Assembly (NCBI GenBank): GCA_032207245.1
Contig: CM063508.1
Coordinates: forward strand, 119,974,407 to 120,038,406
Reading direction: 5' to 3'
DNA length: 64,000 nucleotides
Source of the DNA: Pardosa pseudoannulata
Lineage: Eukaryota; Arthropoda; Arachnida; Araneae; Lycosidae
This document shows positions 1-13,411 of this stretch, piece after piece (the first letter of the stretch is position 1; each line of letters begins with the position of its first letter). The notes beneath the pieces are model-generated. The model saw only the letters and a program-made list of their open reading frames with translations, was not told the origin of the DNA and made no database searches. The position numbers and the translations under genes were made by a program.

Positions 1-344
1 GATGATGAATCTGCATTGTTGCCTGGATGAATTCGGGCTAAAATTTTATCTGCTTCAGTAAATGATGCACCTCCACGTTTTAATGTTTAAAACACATAAT
101 TTTTTAAATTTTCCTTTCTTGCTGGACAACAGCATTAAGTCATAATAACCCTAAATGTTGGCTTTCCCCAGGAATTTAATTTTTTTTTAATTTTCAATCT
201 AAAAACAAAGGAAAATTAAAAATGAATATATATAGTTCATACACATATTTTTATATATTTTTCAGGGATAAAAAATAGGCACTTTAATGACCGTTTTCTT
301 GAAAAATATCCGATCGTTAAGGGGTTAATCAGATTTCATTTTTT

Positions 345-705
345 TTTTAATATTTTATTCTTTTTAAGTTTTTGTGAAAATTAAATTTACATTTGCATTT
401 CAGCTGGTAAAAAATATTCAGACTCGCTTTCAATTACTGGTACATTTTATCATTTCTTCAAAGTTACTGAAATGCATTTGAGTGTCTTTGAAATTTACAA
501 TTTTGTTTTAGTTTAAAATCATTTTGAGAGTTTTATAAAGTTTCAGATGTAGTACTACACATTACTACAATATAAATAATACAACTAGTCCATTAACATC
601 TCCAACTCAAGCGGTATTTATTTACTACACTACCCATGTTAACACTGAATACAATATCATTTCCAAACCTATATTAAAATTCTAAGCATTATTCAATAAC
701 GTTAT
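345..705 (+). repeat. Copy A of a 370-bp segment duplicated next to the CBM14 exon
   Basis: This stretch matches 6534-6911 almost base for base over about 360 bp, with scattered substitutions and short indels. Shared landmarks include AGCTGGTAAAAAATATTCAG near the start and CACTGAATACAATATCATTT near the end. Copy B lies in the intron directly upstream of the CBM14 exon. In copy A the similarity stops just where that acceptor and exon would begin. It may be the remnant of an exon-plus-intron duplication, or both may be copies of a dispersed repeat. Confidence 0.8.
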
Positions 706-1330
706 TCAATAACTTATCTGCTTAGTGCTGGCATGTAGCGTGTAACATGTGTGGAAGTTTGGAGTGTGGGAAAGTAGTGGTACGATGGTGTTAATATTAC
801 TTTTTTTACATAAGAAAACAATTTGCAGAGGGTTCAAAATTCGAAATTGCCAAGGTTCGGATGATTCCATATAGATGTCTTCTCCTACAACAATTCTCAA
901 ACTTTTTGTCCCACGGAAGATTTTTCTTAACACATACATCAATTGCAACCCCCGAAAAATATTAGTTAAGGAGAAACAAAAGGCCTATTATTTATCAATG
1001 ATCAGATATAATCATAATTGAATAGTATACAGTTATTTAAAAATGTGGATAATACTTACAAAATGCGAATGGGGAAGCAAGTATTTTATTAATGTAATGA
1101 TACAAGTAAAATGATGTATGAATGTTTCACCCCTTTTCTTGTTCTGTACTGTCACGTGTGGCTCGAATCACTTATGATATCCCTTTTACGTTCCCTATCG
1201 TTGCGCTTATAGCGTATCAGTTATTATAATTAATTCTATGTAAAGGATAAGGAAAATATTAGTGAATAAATTTACCGATTTTCTTTAACATTTCAATGGT
1301 GTAAAATTACTTGAGGAACATCTTAAGGGT

Positions 1331-1656
1331 TGTTACGAATCCCTGTAGTTCCGCAGAACACACTTCGAGAAACCCTACTCTACTGTGGCAACGCTAATAT
1401 CAATCCGCTCAGCATGTACGTGTAGATTTATTCTGCGAATGAGCGAGCTGTACTAGAGGTATGAAAATATTCCAGAGGGCAGTTGGGAAAAGGAAATGGC
1501 ATGTGTTGTGTGAATAAATGTTTGTTAAGTTTAAATCTTCTTGCATCCATCACTATTAGAATTATTTTCACATGGAAATTAATTCCGTGCAATCCTCCAT
1601 CATTTCTAAATCATAATAGCCAATTATTGTATAAAAGGGGGTATTTTTTCCCCACA
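1331..1656 (+). mobile_element. Probable gypsy-type LTR with adjacent primer binding site
   Basis: The segment starts TGTTACGAATCCCTG and ends CCCCACA, so it has TG...CA ends. It contains a TATAAAAG box near 1630. One base after its end comes TGGTGACCCGGACG (1658-1671), which looks like an LTR-retrotransposon primer binding site. No internal coding sequence follows, so this is a truncated or solo remnant. The boundaries are my reading of the termini; no partner LTR was found in the window. Confidence 0.5.
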
Positions 1657-2951
1657 ATGGTGACCCGGACGTGATTTGAACACGCAATTTTTCCCCACAC
1701 TACAATAAAGAGAGAAATTGTCTTTAGATTCCTTGTACAGAAGGGGTTGTTAAACTCATTTTATATCAAGGGTCAGGTTATAAGTTTCAAATAGAACAAG
1801 AAGGCCAGATTCATAAATTTCTAAAATTTTGCCGAAATTTTTTCGAAAAACACATTTTTTTCTTGTGCGCCTATTATATTACCTTTCTTTTATTTTGTAT
1901 AAGTACCATTACAACTATCGTTTACACATTTTTTCAAAGATTTAAAGTAGTTATGTTTCGTTTCTCATCCTGTCCACGTTGTCTTAGTAGAGCTTAAACA
2001 TGTCCATATGGTAGAAAACCTGAATCGTTAATACTAGTTATAATGCGATTTTCTACTATTCGGATATTATAGAAAAAAGCTTTCTGAATCAAATGATGGC
2101 TGTTCAGTGGACATAATTTTAGCATCTTTAAACAAAACTAATAGACTAAGGACACATGGTATTACTAGGCTGCCGCCTTCACTTACAGACACTTACAACT
2201 TTTCTACGTCGGGGCGGCCGTCAGCGCCCTCTGGCGTCCGAAACAATTATTCAAAAAATATTTCATTCAAAACCATTTTCTTTCCATTGCAATGCTTCCT
2301 TCACTCCGTAGCAGAAAGTAATAAACAATAAAATTCAGAATTATTCTATGCAAATGTAAGATTTTTATTTTTGTTTTTTGAAAATGACCTTTAAAAGCAT
2401 TGTTTCGATTGTCTAAATAACACTGATCGAACTGCGTATAAATATATCGATATCTTTGAGTTGCATTGTTGCAGATCGGTGACGTTAATAGACGTTATAT
2501 TGACATTTTTCGTTATAAAGAATGAATATTGCAACTGAAAATAGATGTTAATACATGGATGTTGTTTAAATCCTAAATGCAAATAGCCTTGCCATCGGCT
2601 GCTAAAAACCTTGTGGTTGGCAGCGAGTGTGGGTGACTTCAGTCCTAAATGCAGAATGCAGGTTGAACATTTTAAAGTTATTCTCTACAACAGTAATATG
2701 TGGTATACGGTACTCTATATTTTAATATGTTCATATATCCTCCAATTAATCGTATAAAATGGAACTGACAAATTCACAGTAAATAAAAAATGTGATAACA
2801 TATATTTACTCAGAAACTAAAAAATCAATTAATAACATTCCCTGAATGATAAATATTAACACAAGAAAAGCAAAATTACTTTAAACTTGAAATAGAACTG
2901 AAATTAAATACATATTTCTACCTCAACTAAAATGTTAACTTAATATTTCAG

Positions 2952-5900
2952 ATATTTCAAGAATCAATACTGACAGTGGAAAGGATAAATATACAACTCC
3001 AAGAAGTACAGTTACAGACTTAGGAACTGGATCTCCAGATGTGACAGGAACTGACAATGACAGGCAAACTGGCTCCTCCAGAGACTACGGTAGTAGTACT
3101 CCTGAATCAGGAAAAGGAACAAGAAGTACTAGCGGAAGAACTAGAAGTACCACTACTGGCGGAAGAAGTTCATCAACCACCCAAGGAGGTACTGACTCCG
3201 ATGTAAGGACTGGATCTCCAGATGTGACCGGAACTGACAATGACAGGCAAACTGGCTCTTCCAGAGACTACGGTAGTAGCACTCCCGACTCAGGAAAAGG
3301 AACAAGAAGTACTAGGGGAAGAACAAGAAGTACCACTACTGGCGGAAGAAGTTCATCAACCACCCCAGGAGGTACTGACTCCGATGTAAGGACTGAATCT
3401 CCAGATGTGACCGGAACTGACAATGACAGGCAAACTGGCTCCTCCAGAGACTACGGTAGTAGCACTCCCGAATCAGGAAAAGGAACAAGAAGTACTAGGG
3501 GAAGAACTAAAAGTACCACTACTGGCGGAAGAAGTTCATCAACCACCCCAGGAGGTACTGACTCCGATGTAAGGACTGGATCTCCAGATGTGACCGGAAC
3601 TGACAATGACAGGCAAACTGGCTCCTCCAGAGACTACGGTAGTAGCACTCCCGACTCAGGCAAAGGAACAAGAAGTACTAGGGGAAGAACAAGAAGTACC
3701 ACTACTGGCGGAAGAAGTTCATCAACCACCCCAGGAGGTACTGACTCCGATGTAAGGACTGGACCTCCAGATGTGACCGGAACGGACAATGACAGGCAAA
3801 CTGGCTCCTCCAGAGACTACGGTAGTAGCACTCCCGAATCAGGAAAAGGAACAAGAAGTACTAGAGGAAGAACTAAAAGTACCACTACTGGCGGAAGAGG
3901 TTCATCAACCACCCCTGGAGGTACTGACTCTGATGTAAGGACTGGATCTCCAGATGTGACCGGAACTGACAATGACAGGCAAACTGGCTCCTCCAGAGGC
4001 TACGGTAGTAGCACTCCCGAATCAGGCAAAGGAACAAGAAGTACTAGGGGAAGAACAAGAAGTACCACTACTGGCGGAAGAAGTTCATCAACCACCCCAG
4101 GAGGTACTGACTCCGATGTAAGGACTGAATCTCCAGATGTGACCGGAACTGACAATGACAGGCAAACTGGCTCCTCCAGAGACTACGGTAGTAGCACTCC
4201 CGAATCAGGCAAAGGAACAAGAAGTACTAGGGGAAGAACTAGAAGTACCACTACTGGCGGAAGAAGTTCATCAACCACCCCAGGAGGTACTGACTCCGAT
4301 GTAAGGACTGGATCTCCAGATGTGACCGGAACTGACAATGACAGGCAAACTGGCTCCTCCAGAGACTACGGTAGTAGCACTCCCGAATCAGGCAAAGGAA
4401 CAAGAAGTACTAGGGGAAGAACTAGAAGTACCACTACTGGCGGAAGAAGTTCATCAACCACCCCAGGAGGTACTGACTCCGATGTAAGGACTGGATCTCC
4501 AGATGTGACCGGAACTGACAATGACAGGCAAACTGGCTCCTCCAGAGACTACGGTAGTAGCACTCCCGAATCAGGCAAAGGAACAAGAAGTACTAGGGGA
4601 AGAACTAGAAGTACCACTACTGGCGGAAGAGGTTCATCAACCACCCCTGGAGGTACTGACTCCGATGTAAGGACTGGATCTCCAGATGTGACCGGAACGG
4701 ACAATGACAGGCAAACTGGCTCCTCCAGAGACTACGGTAGTAGCACTCCCGAATCAGGAAAAGGAACAAGAAGTACTAGGGGAAGAACTAGAAGTACCAC
4801 TACTGGCGGAAGAGGTTCATCAACCACCCCTGGAGGTACTGACTCTGATGTAAGGACTGGATCTCCAGATGTGACCGGAACTGACAATGACAGGCAAACT
4901 GGCTCCTCCAGAGACTACGGTAGTAGCACTCCCGACTCAGGCAAAGGAACAAGAAGTACTAGGGGAAGAACAAGAAGTACCACTACTGGCGGAAGAAGTT
5001 CATCAACCACCCCAGGAGGTACTGACTCCGATGTAAGGACTGGATCTCCAGATGTGACCGGAACTGACAATGACAGGCAAACTGGCTCCTCCAGAGACTA
5101 CGGTAGTAGCACTCCCGAATCAGGAAAAGGAACAAGAAGTACTAGGGGAAGAACTAGAAGTACCACTACTGGCGGAAGAGGTTCATCAACCACCCCTGGA
5201 GGTACTGACTCTGATGTAAGGACTGGATCTCCAGATGTGACCGGAACTGACAATGACAGGCAAACTGGCTCCTCCAGAGACTACGGTAGTAGCACTCCCG
5301 AATCAGGCAAAGGAACAAGAAGTACTAGGGGAAGAACTAGAAGTACCACTACTGGCGGAAGAGGTTCATCAACCACCCCAGGAGGTACTGACTCCGATGT
5401 AAGGACTGAATCTCCAGATGTGACCGGAACTGACAATGACAGGCAAACTGGCTCCTCCAGAGACTACGGTAGTAGCACTCCCGAATCAGGCAAAGGAACA
5501 AGAAGTACTAGGGGAAGAACTAGAAGTACCACTACTGGCGGAAGAAGTTCATCAACCACCCCAGGAGGTACTGACTCCGATGTAAGGACTGGATCTCCAG
5601 ATGTGACCGGAACGGACAATGACAGGCAAACTGGCTCCTCCAGAGACTACGGTAGTAGCACTCCCGAATCAGGCAAAGGAACAAGAAGTACTAGGGGAAG
5701 AACTAGAAGTACCACTACTGGCGGAAGAGGTTCATCAACCACCCCTGGAGGTACTGACTCTGATGTAAGGACTGGATCTCCAGATGTGACCGGAACTGAC
5801 AATGACAGGCAAACTGGCTCCTCCAGAGGCTACGGTAGTAGCACTCCCGAATCAGGCAAAGGAACAAGAAGTACTAGGGGAAGAACAAGAAGTACCACTA

Positions 5901-6161
5901 CTGGCGGAAGAAGTTCATCAACTACCCCAGGAGGTACTGACTCCGATGTAAGGACTGAAACTCCAGATGTGACCGGAACTGACAATGACAGGCAAACTGG
6001 CTCCTCCAGAGACTACGGTAGTAGCACTCCCGAATCAGGTAAAGGAACAAGAAGTACTAGGGGAAGAACAAGAAGTTCACCTACCACTCCAAAAATAATA
6101 GTGACTGAAATTATCGGAAGTACAAAAGGAAGAAAGACTAGTTCAACTGGAGCTGATTATG
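2952..6161 (+). CDS. Exon: 61-residue Ser/Thr/Gly/Arg-rich tandem repeats
   Basis: The acceptor is TTTCAG at 2946-2951 and the donor is GTAAAAAG at 6162, so both ends are phase 1. The frame stays open through the full 3210 bases. A short non-repeated lead (residues beginning ISRINTDSGKDKYTTPRST) is followed by about 16.7 copies of a 61-residue unit. The unit includes TGTDNDRQTGSSRDYGSSTP, then E/D-SGKGTRSTRGRTRSTTTGG, then GTDSDVRTGSPDV. Variants are limited to a few positions (RDYG/RGYG, PES/PDS, TRS/TKS, GRS/GRG, TGS/TES/TGP). The exon ends with a unique tail rich in Thr, Ile and Lys before the donor. Sequence of this kind has no fold of its own; abundant Ser and Thr suggest O-glycans, and alternating Arg/Lys and Asp/Glu make it strongly charged. 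No ATG initiates the frame here: upstream exons are required. Confidence 0.8.
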
Positions 6162-8078
6162 GTAAAAAGACATATTTTTTACATCTGACTTTTTATAGAT
6201 TTGAAATGAAAGGGCAGTAGATTAAAGATAAGTAATCTGGCTTAAATAAATAAGATTTCATTATTCTTCAGAATTATGGCTATCATATAATTAATTTCAT
6301 TGACTCAAAAAAAACCTTTAAAATAGTAACGTTTAATTGAGTTATTATACGCTAAATTTTTCATACAACATTCGGATGAATTTTAAGAATATTTGTGAAT
6401 TTTTTTATAAATTAAAAATTATTTTTTGACTTTAATTAGCAACAAACTTAAGATCGAATATTTTATTGCATATGCGTACCACTACCCACTATTGTGAACA
6501 CCCAACATATATAAATCTGCCATTGTCTTAATTAAAGATTTTTTAAATATTTTATTCTTTTTTCTTAAAGTTTTCGTGAAAATGAAATTTTCTTTTGCCT
6601 TTCAGCTGGTAAAAAATATTCAGACTCTCTTTCTATTAATGGTACATTTTATCATTTCTTCAATCTTACTGAAATACATTTTATGTGTTTCTTTGATATT
6701 TACGATTTATGTTTAGTTTAAAGTCATTTGGAGAGTTTTATAAAGTTTCAGATGTAGTACTACACAGTGCTACAATCTAACTAATATAACCAGTCCGTTA
6801 AAATCTCCAACTGAAACGGTATTTACTTACTGCTCTACCCATGTTAACACTGAATACAATATCATTTCCAAACCTATATTAAAATTCTAAGCATTTTTCA
6901 ATAACGTTATTTTTGTAGAAAGCACCTCTAGTGCATCAACAACCGCAAAACCCATCACAGATTTGTGCAAGGAAGAAGATGGGGATTTCTCACATCCAGA
7001 AGACTGCAAAAAATACTACACATGCAAAGATGGAGAATACACTGTAAACGACTGCCCAGATGGAACCTTGTTTGATCAAGAAATGAGGATATGTTACAGA
7101 GAAGATTTAGTCGACTGCCACGACAGACGTAAACCAGAAGGTATAAATAAAATTAATATAAAAAAGTATTGTAGCCCTGCCGAGCGGTTTGCGATGTTTG
7201 TATTTCCGATGTCCGTCAGACCCGAGTCATTTTGGATTTGCGCATGGGTTCTTTGCGATGAAGCAGCTATGAAGACTAAATAATCAGCCGTAGATGATTA
7301 AAACATAACAACTGATTATTTATTTAACGAAAACGAAACGTTGAAAAAAACAAATAAGCTCAATGCAGATGTAACCTAACATACAAAGATGAGATCACTA
7401 TTCGATCAACCTGCTCATCTCAAAAGTACAGCCGGGAGTCCCTTTCGCTTCTTTCTTTCCGAAACAGGAAACCTCGGCTTTAGGGGAGGTTGACACCTCC
7501 TCCCTTTGATCCTTGTCCTTGGGATAGCCGAAACGCCCTTTGGCGCCCAGCCGACTCGGTCACACAAAGCACAATTTCTTTTCTCTGTCGGTGCGTTGAC
7601 AAAAACGGCACACTTGACACCTCTAATCGTCCGTGCGTCAAAAAGGCCATTACTGGTACAATACTGCCGTTTTCAATTGTCCAAAAGAACAAAAGTTCGC
7701 CCGACCACCGACAGAGACGGACGCGACTGTTACAAGTATTTTTTAAATCGCTGTTATTTGACAAAAAAAAAGTTTAAAAATGCACTGAAAAGTAAAAAAT
7801 AAATTTAAATCAGCTCATGAAAGAGAAATTGTGTGAAAAACTATTGCATGAAAATTGTAATGTGCTGATATTGAAAAATTACTTAAACAGAATCTATAGC
7901 AGGGGTGGCCAAGCTCCTTGATAATCCGAGCCATTTTTCAAAATTTGAAATATTTCGAGAGCCGCAGTTAAATTCATATTTAAAAGGTATTAAAAAAATT
8001 TTTTACAGAAATTATATTTATTGAATGTCGTTTGGAAGTTCTTTGTCCTTTAATTTTTAAAGAAATTTTCGATTTGTT

Positions 8079-8109
<31 letters not shown>

Positions 8110-11100
8110 GCATTGGTGAGAATGTAATTTACAATGCGTTGCACTGTTTTCATAACATCAGGATATTTTAAATATTTTGTAACGAGATGTTCTCGGTGAA
8201 TTATGCAATGAATCGGTATGAACTGGTGAATTTGAGAATCATCTCTTAAAAGCCCAAAAAGAAAATTAATATAAAAAAGTATTTTTTTTTTTAATCGCTG
8301 TTATTTGACAAAAAAAAAAGATTAAAAATGCACTGAAAAGTGAAAAATAATTTTAAATCAGCTCATGAAAGAGAAATTGTGGGTAAAACTACTGCATGAA
8401 AATTGTAATGTGCTGATATAGAAAAATTACTTAAGGAGATTCTATAACAGAGGTGGCCAAGCCCTTGATAGTCTTAGCCATTTTTTCAAAATTTGAAATT
8501 TTTCGCTAGCCGCAGTTAAATACGTATTTAAAAGTTAAATACGTATTTAAAGGTATGCAAAAAAGGTATTAAAAAAATTTTTTTACAGGAATTATATTTA
8601 TTGAATGCCATTTGGAGGAAGTTCTTCGTCCTTTAATTTTTCAAGGAAATTTTTGAATTGTCGATGATTTTTTGCATTTGCGAGAATGTAATTTACAATG
8701 TGTTGCACTGTTTTCATAACATCAGGATATTTTAAATATTTTGTAGCGAGATGTTCTCGGTGAATTATGCAATGAATCGGTATGAACTGTGAAATTTGAG
8801 AATCATCTCTTTTATATTATATTATTTTTTATATTTTATATCATTTTATTTTTTTATTATTATATATTATTTTTATTATATATTAATGTTACATCATAAT
8901 TTTTATATTATATTGTTTTTTATACTTTATATCATTTTATATTTATTATTATATTAAATTTTTTATATTAATGTTATATCATAATTTTTATATATTATTT
9001 TTTATATTTTATATCGTTTTATTTTTTATTATTATATTAAATTTTATTATATTAATGTTATATCATAATTTTCATATTATATTATTTTTTATATTTTATA
9101 TCATTTTATTTTTATTATTATTATATTAATTTTATTATATTAATATTATATCATAATTTTTATATTATATTATTTTTTATATTATATCGTTTTATTTTTT
9201 TATTATTATATTTATTTTTTATTATATTAATGTTATATCATAATTTTTATATTATATTATTTTTTATATTTTATATCATTTTATTTTTATTATTACATTA
9301 AATTTTATTATATTAATGTTATATCATAATTTTTATATTATATTATTTTTTATATTTCATATCATTTTATTTTTTTATTATTATATTAAATTTTATTATA
9401 TTAATGTTATATCATACTTATTATGTTATATTATTTTATATATATTTTATATCATTTTATTTTTTATTATTATATTAAATTTTATTATATTAATGTTACA
9501 TCATAATTTTTATATTATATTATTTTTTATATCATTTTATTTTTTATTATTATATTGTTTACTATACTTTTATTATATTAATTACAGTACCGGGTGACCG
9601 AGCTCCGCTCGGAGAAAACAGGTATCGAAGCTAACTCGAAGATTTAAATTTTCAATTGTGATTTATCAAAACAATACATGCCATAAGAAAATTTGTGAAA
9701 CCATTAGTGAAAAGATAACCGGTTAAAGTACACCATTGTAAACTATTCTAAACATAGTTGTTTGGAAAGGGAACTATTCTATACAAAATTAAAGTTTGAA
9801 AAGTCATAGGAAATAAAATGTAATTGATAACAAAAAATTATACAATTAAAGAAATGGTACAAAGTGAGCAGTGTAAAGATTGAAGTGTGTTGAATGGAGA
9901 AGCATTCTGACAATGACGGTATCTTCTAGTTGTCCATTTGCGGGTATAATTGAGTTGATCGCTTGTTGTTCCAAAATTCCGGCTCCTTGAAGCATTTCAT
10001 GTAGAGGTGCGTTCTGCATGTTGTCGCTTGAAAATGTCGCTTGAAATCTGATGAATGTTGAAATGTCGAACTTTGTTGACGATGATTTGAAATCGAAATC
10101 AGTTCCTTAACACGTTCGCTGCCACCGATGCACTGGCGCGTCAGAGCGGCACCTCCTGGTATGCCGACGACGCACTAACGTGACGACGGACTTTGATAAG
10201 TTATATGCTCTGTGTTTAGTGTGGCTTTGGAAAATGAACGGCGAGGTTGTTTCGGCACGTTAGTGAAGCATTATTTTTTAATTTTTTGTGGTTGGTTTTC
10301 AAAATTTTTGTGTGCATTATTTTTTTTACTATATCGTTTATGTGTTATATATAATTTGCTACATTAATTTAATATTTAGAGTTGATAGAAAATAAAAATG
10401 GAAACCGATATCAAGGAATAAAGGCAAATCAATAAAGACTTTTATTATTATTATTATTAATTCGTCAGAACTACAGCCAATCGATTCCTCGTGGTCGAAA
10501 ACCCCCGGGTACCAATTTTCACTTGGTTTGGACGCATGAGAAAAAAGTTTGCCCGCACCGGGGTTCGAACCCGGCCCTATCTGTAGCGCCGAACTACGTG
10601 ACCTTAGCGCGTCAAAACCGATGCCAATCGATTCCTCGTGACCAAAAACCCCAGATCCCCAAGTTTACTACAGTTTATTAATTCTGGGGCGATTTTCGAC
10701 TTGACAACCATTCCTCGTATTATAGTATAGGATTTATTACTTATGTGAATTTTCAAGCAGATTAACTCAAAACAAAATTAATTAGCTTTAAAAGTCCACT
10801 GTCTCGTTAATGGATCTCTTGTAACAGTTAATGAGACGAATGTGATTGCTATTTCATTTTTGTAGTGACTACCCAAACGCCTGATGACTGCGATGAATGG
10901 CTAAGGACAAGAACAACATCAGCTGACGATGCTACAAGTCAGTCGTCGAAAGGTACGGGTTAAAACTTTTAAAAAATGTACATAATTACGATATTTTAAG
11001 CAAATATGTCTATTTTAGTGTTTTATGATTTTAATTGTAATATTTGATTCATTTGTATTTAAGTATATTAAACGCTTTTAAAAAATATATTAACTATGTA

Positions 11101-13372
11101 ATATCGCTGATGTTATTTAAAAACATGTGCATATATTTGTGATTAAAGACCAAATTGTTTAATTTTCTTTTCTGTTCGACATGCACTTGCTACAAATTTA
11201 ATATTTTGCATAAAGGAACATATTGTATAATTGGTTTGGTTTGGAGTGCTACGATCTACTTTTTGCAACACGAGGGCTAATGAGACCGGGACCTACAGCT
11301 TAAAGCCGATTCCGAAAGACTACGAACATCCATGCCACTGTGGGATTCGAACTCACGAACTCTGGTACCGAAGACTAGCACCCTAACCAATCGGCCATCG
11401 TTCGGCCATATTGAATAATTAACACTAAGAATAGCCAATCGCTGAGATTTTTTAGGATATATATTCCCGATAGGCTTTTTAGCATCAGTATAGCAGAAAA
11501 ATAACCGTAACACTTCTAGCTTAAACATACCAAATCTTTTGTTCAATATACTAGAGTTCATATAAAATTCAAATTTTCGGATTGAGATTTAAACAAAAAA
11601 AAAATTCAAAATTATATAAAACCGGTTTTCTATTTAAGGAAACAAAGTATATTTTATTCTTAGATAATTAATAAAAGTCTAACTTTATAAAAAAAATATT
11701 TATCTTTGAGAAAAAAAATTAACTATATTTCCATTTATGTTATTTAAAAAATATGTTCATATATTTGTGATTAAAGATCAAATTAGTTTAGTTTTCCAAA
11801 CCAAATCTTTTCCTTAACAATACTAGAATTCATATAAAATGTTGAAATTTGAAAAAAAATGAATAAATATAAAGTATTTTCTAAAAATTCACTTTAATTC
11901 GACAAAAAAAAAAGAGATAAAAAATTCACTATAAAGTAAAAATAATTTTAAAAATCAAATTAGTTTAGTTTTTCTTTTTGTACGACATGTACTTGCCACA
12001 TACATAATATTTTTGAACTAAAGGGATTGGACATATTTTATTGTTAACGTTGACAAACAGTGTCATTTCTAACTTAATCAAACCAAATCTTTTCCTCAAC
12101 AATACTAGAATTCATATAAAATGTTGAAATTTGAAAGAAAAAAAATGAATAAACGTAAAAAAGTATTTTCTAAAAATTTCTTTTTATTCGACAAAAAAAA
12201 AGATAAAAAATTCACTAAAGTAAAAAATAATTTTAAAACAGCTCATGAATGAGAAATTTGGTGAAAAGCTGCTACATGAAAATTGTAATGCGCTAACATA
12301 GAGAAAATGCGTGAGGAACTTCTATAAGATAAGGACTAGGTGTTATGATGGATTATGCACCTAATAAGAAAAGATCGAGGCGCAATTGAAATAACTGTAA
12401 TGCGCTAACATAGAGAAATTGCGTGAGGAGCTTCTATAAGATAAGGGCTAGGTGTTATGATGGGTTATGCGCCTAATAATAAAAGATCGAGGCGCAATTG
12501 GAATAACTGTAATGCGCTAACATAGAGAAAATGCTTGAGGAGCTTCTATAAGATGAGGGCTAGGTGTTAGATGGGTTATGAACCTAATAATAAAAGATTG
12601 AGGGGCAATTAGAATAACTGTCAAAGTAACATAATTTCAATATAGATGTAATTGTGTAAAGGAATGTTTGTACTAAAACACTAATGTGATATTTAACTGT
12701 TACATGTTAAATGCCCTAAACAATATTTTTTATTTATCCAAACTGATTTTTTTCATTCTCTTTTTTATTATTGAATATTGTATTATAACCGGAGATAAAC
12801 CTATCTGCAAACTTTCAAATCTCTAGCTAGTCAGAAGGTAGTTAAAAATTTATTTCAAAATTTCAATTTACACACAAGTAAAGTTAAATGCAAGCGATTT
12901 AAAAAAGCCCTCAATTTCCCATGTTACTAAAAACCTTTATAACGGCCTGTTTTTGATTGAAGAGGACATAGTACTTTTCAAGCAAAAATGTTTTCATTAC
13001 AACAAACTATTTTTGATTCAACATAAAATAAAGTTCTGATCCATTTAAAATAAAAGTTTTCCTAGATTATTAATAACTGTCTAGCTTTATAAAAAAATTA
13101 TTTATCTTTACAAAATGAAGAAATTAATTTTAAAAAAAACATAAGATATATGCACCAAGTGAAATAAAATCAATATCCACTTACTTATAGATTAACTTTT
13201 GAGATTCATTAATTAGAAACTATATTTTTCATATCATATAGAAGCTAGTTATATATTTTTATTCTATGAACGTATAATATATTAATGTGAGAATATTAAT
13301 ACTATATTTTATTTTATGGCATGATAAAAGCTAATTGTTTCTTAATTCTAAATTACTTACTAGTTTTTAAGT

Positions 13373-13411
<39 letters not shown>

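Larger units (their letters stand above)
1..2951. other. Upstream intron or 5' flank of the mucin-like gene
   Basis: No exon could be recognised here. The stretch ends at a splice acceptor (pyrimidine-poor, ending TTTCAG at 2946-2951), so at least its right part is an intron of the plus-strand gene. It contains a dispersed or duplicated segment (345-705) and a probable gypsy-type LTR with primer binding site (1331-1680). The remaining sequence is AT-rich and shows nothing I can name. Confidence 0.6.
7141..10865 (+). other. Phase-1 intron, repeat-filled
   Basis: This 3.7-kb intron runs from donor GTATAAAT to acceptor TTTTTGTAG (ending 10865). It holds an unidentified comparatively GC-rich insert (about 7171-7740), a tandem duplication (7742-8811), an AT-rich minisatellite (8812-9575), an unremarkable stretch (9600-10440), and a tRNA-like repeat (10478-10670). 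No further exon was found. A possible piggyBac-like end starts at a TTAA near 10108, but no partner end was seen. Confidence 0.6.

Noticed and set aside
3026..6076. CRISPR-like array
   Set aside because: Units are contiguous, coding and 183 bp long, without unique spacers, in a eukaryotic gene.
7480..7802. Three overlapping open frames of about 95 codons
   Set aside because: They overlap one another on both strands in an intronic repeat-like block and lack splice context or family resemblance.
9316..9597. Hydrophobic 93-codon open frame
   Set aside because: It lies in the AT-only minisatellite, where low GC yields long Ile/Leu/Phe/Tyr frames.
9591..9624. Possible micro-exon between TTACAG and CAG|GTATCG
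   Set aside because: It is 34 bases long and would not keep the phase-1 frame of the neighbouring exons.
10108..10260. piggyBac-like element starting at TTAACACGTTCGCTGCC
   Set aside because: The left end is suggestive, but no inverted partner with a second TTAA was found.
10546..10640. Functional tRNA gene
   Set aside because: The B box is good but the acceptor-stem sides do not pair, and it sits in a repeat-like context.
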